From: Gorsachius magnificus
Taxonomy: Eukaryota; Chordata; Aves; Pelecaniformes; Ardeidae
Assembly (NCBI GenBank): GCA_034008185.1
Contig: CM067091.1
Location: 6,179,799-6,243,798 of the forward strand
DNA: 64,000 nucleotides
Reading direction: 5' to 3'
The stretch's first letter is position 1; the number at the start of each line of letters is the position of its first letter. Shown here in pieces: positions 59,459-64,000 of the stretch. The notes under the pieces are model-generated. The model did not search any database and was not told the DNA's origin. It saw nothing but the letters and a program-made list of their open reading frames with translations. Made by a program: the position numbers and the translations under genes.

Positions 59459-62400
59459 TGAAGGCATTTCCTCAGCTAGCGGCTTCTGTGCCTTGGAAAT
59501 GTGTTTGAGACACTTGATGCTTTCTCCTTCCCTGTCCTATCTGTTCCCTGATCTGCTTGTTGCTGTTGAAATTGATTCCTCTTGTGTAATTTTGCACGGT
59601 TGGTAGAAGAGCAGTTTTCACTGGGTTGACTTTCTTGGACCAGATCAACTTGCCCACCTGCAGGGCACGGTGTGAGATTTGCTTGTTCAGTTGGGTGTTT
59701 CTCTGGCCATTGTTATGATGGAAGGTCCTTTTGCCGCTGAAGAGAAGCGGTGCTGGTTTGTTGAGCTCTTAACACTGCTGTATTTGTTGGTTGGAAATTG
59801 TTATCTCTAAATTGAGAGTTAGGAGAATGGCAATGAGAGCAGGCTGGAAGAAGCATTCCCTTCATGGTGGGGTTTCAGGAGATCACTGCCTTTTTTAAGA
59901 TTAACCTCCCTGAGGTTTGGGGGAGTGCATCAGTCCAAAACCTCCAACCGGTCTGAAAGATGAATAACCATGTGTGAATTAGCAGTGGTATCTGTCCCTA
60001 TCCTGAAGCGTTTGGAAGAGCGTTAGGAAAGGCTCAACTTTCCCCTGAGATTAGAATCTACTTGGGGCATTTTAGGTCAGACTGCTGTAGTAAGCACAAT
60101 CCTCAGGCAAATAGCGTTGCTACTTCAGAAACTTTGTGCATAGTAATGAGAACAACAAGTGGTGTGTGTTTTGGTTTTTTTTTTAAAAGGAAATGTTCTT
60201 GTTCAAAAAACTTTATGGGCTTATTTTCACGGTGGGATGCCTCGCTGCCTGTACGTGTTACAACGGGTTTGCCAGATCAGTAGTGGGAATTAATTTCTCT
60301 GTTTTCCTAGTTATGGCTGGGACACCTTTTTATTAAAGCTGGAATTGTGGAACACAAAAAGACTAAATTGCCTGGGGAGGGTTTCTTTAAGGAAATTTGA
60401 TAGTTCAATCAGAAGTAATTAGAAATTACTGTAGTGAGACTGTGAAGGAAAAAATAAGGCTACAACTGAATTACAAACTCCACCTGAACTGCTCAAAATC
60501 TGAACCAAAGATGAAATTTAAGGCTTCCGTAGATGCAGCGATGTGATTCCAGAGTGTCCATTCAGAAAGATTTAATTTTAAATAGCTGCGCTGCCTCCAG
60601 TTAAGGAGTGTTGGCTCGGCTCTGTGTTTTAAGTTAATAAAGACACAGTGCAGGTCTCCTCTACCTCCTATTTTTTGCAAGTGAGCACGTCGCGTTGCCT
60701 TTCAGTATGGAATTTGATTAGACGTGCCTGTTTCACGGTGACAGCGTGGGGTTTAATCGGGTTGCGTGTACCCTGCGGTCTGTTTATCCCAGGAAGCAGT
60801 GGGGCATGCGGCAGGGAACGAACGGGTGAAGGTGCCTTGGGAAAGACCCATACGGCAGGACTGTGACTTTGGCTGCTGCCTCAACCTCTGCTGGCTTTTT
60901 CAGTGTTCAGGTGAGCTTTCTGACAAATTCGTTTTAGTGCTTTGGTAATGGCTAAACTCATCCCTGTCGTTTCTTAAAGAGAGGCAAAAAGAAAATGCTG
61001 GGCAAACTGGCTTTGCAGCGGCCGAGATGAAGAGCGGCCTCATTTCGGTGAGGAAATGGTGGTTGCAAATGAAATCGTCTATCGAGTCATAATTACAGGG
61101 GCATTACCACAGTCTTGCAATGTGTACTTGGCTACTTTGTTTTCATTGAAAGTTTGACGAAAATGGAAACCACAAAACTAAGGCGAAGGTGGTTTGTATT
61201 TTACCCCAGAAGCCAGAGGTAAATAAGTAACCCTATCATTACCCGCCTTTTGGGTGCGTGTTATAGTGCAATGCAGACACAGATTATATATAGCCTGGAT
61301 GATATGTGCAACCCACAGTCCCCAACTGCATGCCTTAATGGTAGGGCAAGGATGGAGGGTTTTGTTGCTGACACATCCAAACCAGCCCACTCTTACGCTT
61401 TGTGGCAGACGACTGTAAGCAGAGGACTGAGTTTATGTTTCCAGGCGTTTGTCAGGTTAAAATGGATTTTGTTCATTAGATGCAGTTTTTCTTGGGAGGT
61501 CCTGTTGGGTTGTAAAAGTAGCTTTTTGCTACTTTAGAAGCCGTAGGCTTCCTCGGAAACAGTAAAGCCTTTTCACTGAATCAGTGCTGTGTGCAGTGCT
61601 GAAACCTAATGAATGCAGCGATTATCTCTGATCAGCCTTTTGTGGCAGAGGTGTGAGATTCTTCATTAGTCTTTGTACAAATTCTGAAAGGCTGGAAAAT
61701 AATTGTTCAACTTGGTGGAAAACAAGTAACTTCCTACGTACAGTGGAGTGCAAGTTGGCAGGTGCATTTGTTTCTATCGTGAAGTTGCTATCGTGTGTCT
61801 GCTTGCTTTGCTTTGCAGTGTTGGATCTTAGCTTCAGACGAGCTGTCCCATGTGTTTGGGCTGCTGCAGCTTCTTCACCCTGGAGTCAGTAATCCTCTAA
61901 TTTCTAATCGTGTCCATGGTTCCATACGGATAGAGTCAGTTCGAGGTTTTTCAAGTAAATTGGAATTCCCTGTGAGGTGTGGTACAAGAACAAACTGTTG
62001 CATGAGCAGGTATGTACTGATCACAAAGGAATTTTAATTTCCAACAAGCCCTATTGTACTGAAATCAGTTGTGCAGAAAGACACGATGGAAACGTGCCAG
62101 TTCCAGAGCTGAAAGGAGCGTGGTCCTGCTGGGGCTGGGATTTCACAGGAGCTGCAAGCCAGCCTTTAGTTGCTTGTGGAAGGAAGACCTTCTGCAGCCC
62201 TGTCTCTACCATGTTTTCTCCCTTAAAAAAAGCTGGGGTTAGTGTTTTTGTGGCAATGCAACAAGCTGGAAAAGATCTGGGTGACAATGAATCCTGCTTT
62301 TAGGCGTGGCTTAAGGCAGTTGGGCTGACTTTTGGGTTTGAATCTTAGATGCTCAATGCTTAATATGTGTTGGTTTATAGCCTTTAAGAGAAAAAAAATA

Positions 62401-62796
62401 GGTGTCTCGAGACTTTCTGTTCTTAATACTTACAGGTCTGAAGAATAGGGACCACACTCCTGAATGCTTTCCCTTTACGCTAGTAGAATCCTCTTGGAAA
62501 GGTGAATTGGACTCTAGGCATTTCCCGATCCCCTGTGTGCTTCCTATTATCGCACCAGTTAATTTATACAGCCCTTGCTCTGGTGCAGAGATTGGGCTGT
62601 GGTCTAGGTTTGCAGGGGCTCAGCTGGTGTTTCTGTAGCTGGCGCGGGATGCTCTGGTGCTGTGGTGGCTCGAGCAGCCATATCGTTATTCCTAATGTGG
62701 GACTTGGGTAGTCAAGAATTCCATTTGTCATCTCATGCTTTTTGGACAGAGGGAGAAATAGGAAGTACAGCTTAGATTTTGGGCAAATGAGCTCTG
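59459..62796. other. Intron-like sequence between two CR1 fragments
   Basis: About 3.3 kb with only short open frames. I see no exon, RNA gene or repeat family here. Confidence 0.5.
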
Positions 62797-62967
62797 ATGA
62801 ATCATAGAATCATAGTATGGTTTGGGTTGGAAGGGACCTTAGAAGTCATCTAGTCCAACCCCCCTGCAGTAAGCAGGGACACCGCTAATTAGATCAGGTT
62901 GCTCAGAGCCCCGTCCAACCTGGCTTTGAATGTTTCCAGGGATTGGGCTTCCACTACCTCTCATTCC
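62797..62967 (-). mobile_element. CR1 LINE, 3' end fragment, inverted
   Basis: Starts with the reverse complement of the CR1 tail (ATCATAGAATCATAG) and continues with GGTTGGAAGGGACCTTAGAA, ATCTAGTCCAACCCCCCTGC, and ATCAGGTTGCTCAGAGCC, the antisense of the CR1 3' end. Truncated and non-coding. Confidence 0.95.
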
Positions 62968-64000
62968 ATGTTCGTTGTTTTTTGCTTCCGGAATGCTGAG
63001 GCGGGTGCTGGTGGAGCTGGTTCATTTTCTTAAGTCCCACCATGCAAAAATGAGTTGGGTACTTGGATAACTGGGATGCTCTTGTGGAAACTACTCCACA
63101 GATACGTCAGTTCTTTTCCTTCTCTCCTTTTGGTGTGCCCAGACTTTTCTGGGCAATAGCGAAATGCGTGAGTTGCATTCTTCAATATAAGAATTTCTTA
63201 ACACTCACCTTTTCGTACGTGTTGATAGATGAAGTAGCGTGTTTTGGTCCTGTGGATGTCTAGAACATCTTTAATATCCTGGTTTTAATTATATCAAGCT
63301 TGGTCTTCTGGCTTTTTTTAAAATTCAGCCCTGGGTTGCTTTTGGTTCTCTTCTCTGATCTCCGTAAACGGGGCTATTTTGTTCACTGTAGTATAATTAA
63401 ATGTACATCTTCCCCTCTTGAAAAGATTTCTGCAGTAGAACTGCTTTGCCGCTGCGGTGGTGGTGGGAAGTTTGAGTGTTTGTGGTTCAAGGGTTCGGTG
63501 TTGAGCCTTCTTGCTGAGCCAAGCTAAAATCTTGACTCTTATGAAACTTTTCCAAGCTGAAGCCTGCGTTGCTAAATGTTGGGCAGACAGCTGATGAAAT
63601 GGAGGTTTGAGAGGATGGGGCACTAAATACCAGCTGCATGCAGACATGTGGTAACCTGCAGGTGATGAGTGCATCTGTCAAGCCTTGGAGGGAAAAACTT
63701 CCACATCGACCCAAGAGTAGAGGTAAATCTAAAGTTTTACGGCCTAGCTGTCAGTCAGGAATCCAGGGGGTTAAATAGCCTCTTGTTCTTGGTGACTTAA
63801 GGCTTCCATCTTTTGGGATCGAGGAATAGCTGTGCCTTCCTACATCCCTTTGGATGCTCTTACTCCTGTGTCAGCTTCCACGATAATAAGAACAAGAGCA
63901 TCTGTCCTCTGCACAAATCAACCATTCTGCTTTAATTTTACCCTCTGCTTTTATCAGGAAGATAATTTCCCTGCTTCAAGGACAGTGAGCAGGGAAGATG
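62968..64000. other. Window end, intron-like, nothing recognised
   Basis: The last kilobase contains no supportable exon. Short open frames on both strands have no family features. Confidence 0.5.

Overview
The window looks like part of a bird genome, probably a GC-rich microchromosome. It contains two multi-exon vertebrate genes with short introns and CpG-island promoters. It also carries three 3' ends of CR1 LINEs (one with a clear ATTCTATG tail repeat), the commonest avian retroelement. There is no bacterial-style coding and no operon. Most long open frames lie in GC-rich DNA or repeats and are not genes.

Layout: 1-506 is a broken HSP70-family fragment on the minus strand, cut by the window edge. 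507-3300 has no gene I can recognise. 3321-17308 is FAM76A on the plus strand: a CpG-island promoter with a perfect CRE, then nine coding exons giving a complete 307-residue frame. Its sixth intron (8394-13948) holds a long inverted repeat (9373-9869). The 3' UTR runs to at least 18.36 kb and perhaps 19.3 kb. 19.3-25.2 kb is intergenic, with a 41-bp tandem duplication. 25.2-35.9 kb is SESN2 (sestrin 2) on the plus strand: a promoter preceded by a 15-bp minisatellite, a tentative first exon at 25689, nine secure coding exons from 30575 to 34580, and a poly(A) signal at 35904. As written, the SESN2 frame is broken by one base in exon 6. 35.9-44.4 kb is intergenic and rich in simple and tandem repeats. 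At 44.4-44.6 kb a third CpG island and a candidate untranslated first exon begin a plus-strand transcription unit. Its coding exons are not visible in the remaining 19 kb, which reads as a long AT-richer intron containing two CR1 fragments and a possible degraded minus-strand retrocopy (about 52.5-54.3 kb). By human gene order the third unit may be PHACTR4, but nothing in the sequence proves that.

FAM76A is a poorly understood cysteine-rich, coiled-coil protein. SESN2 is a stress-induced leucine sensor that restrains mTORC1 through GATOR2. They share a strand but have separate promoters, and I see no functional coupling between them.

The points most worth a second look are the single-base frame break in SESN2 exon 6, the intronic hairpin with 176-bp arms in FAM76A, the 195-bp pure C/T tract just inside the third gene, and the unidentified degraded minus-strand coding-like stretch. 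I found no convincing new biological system.
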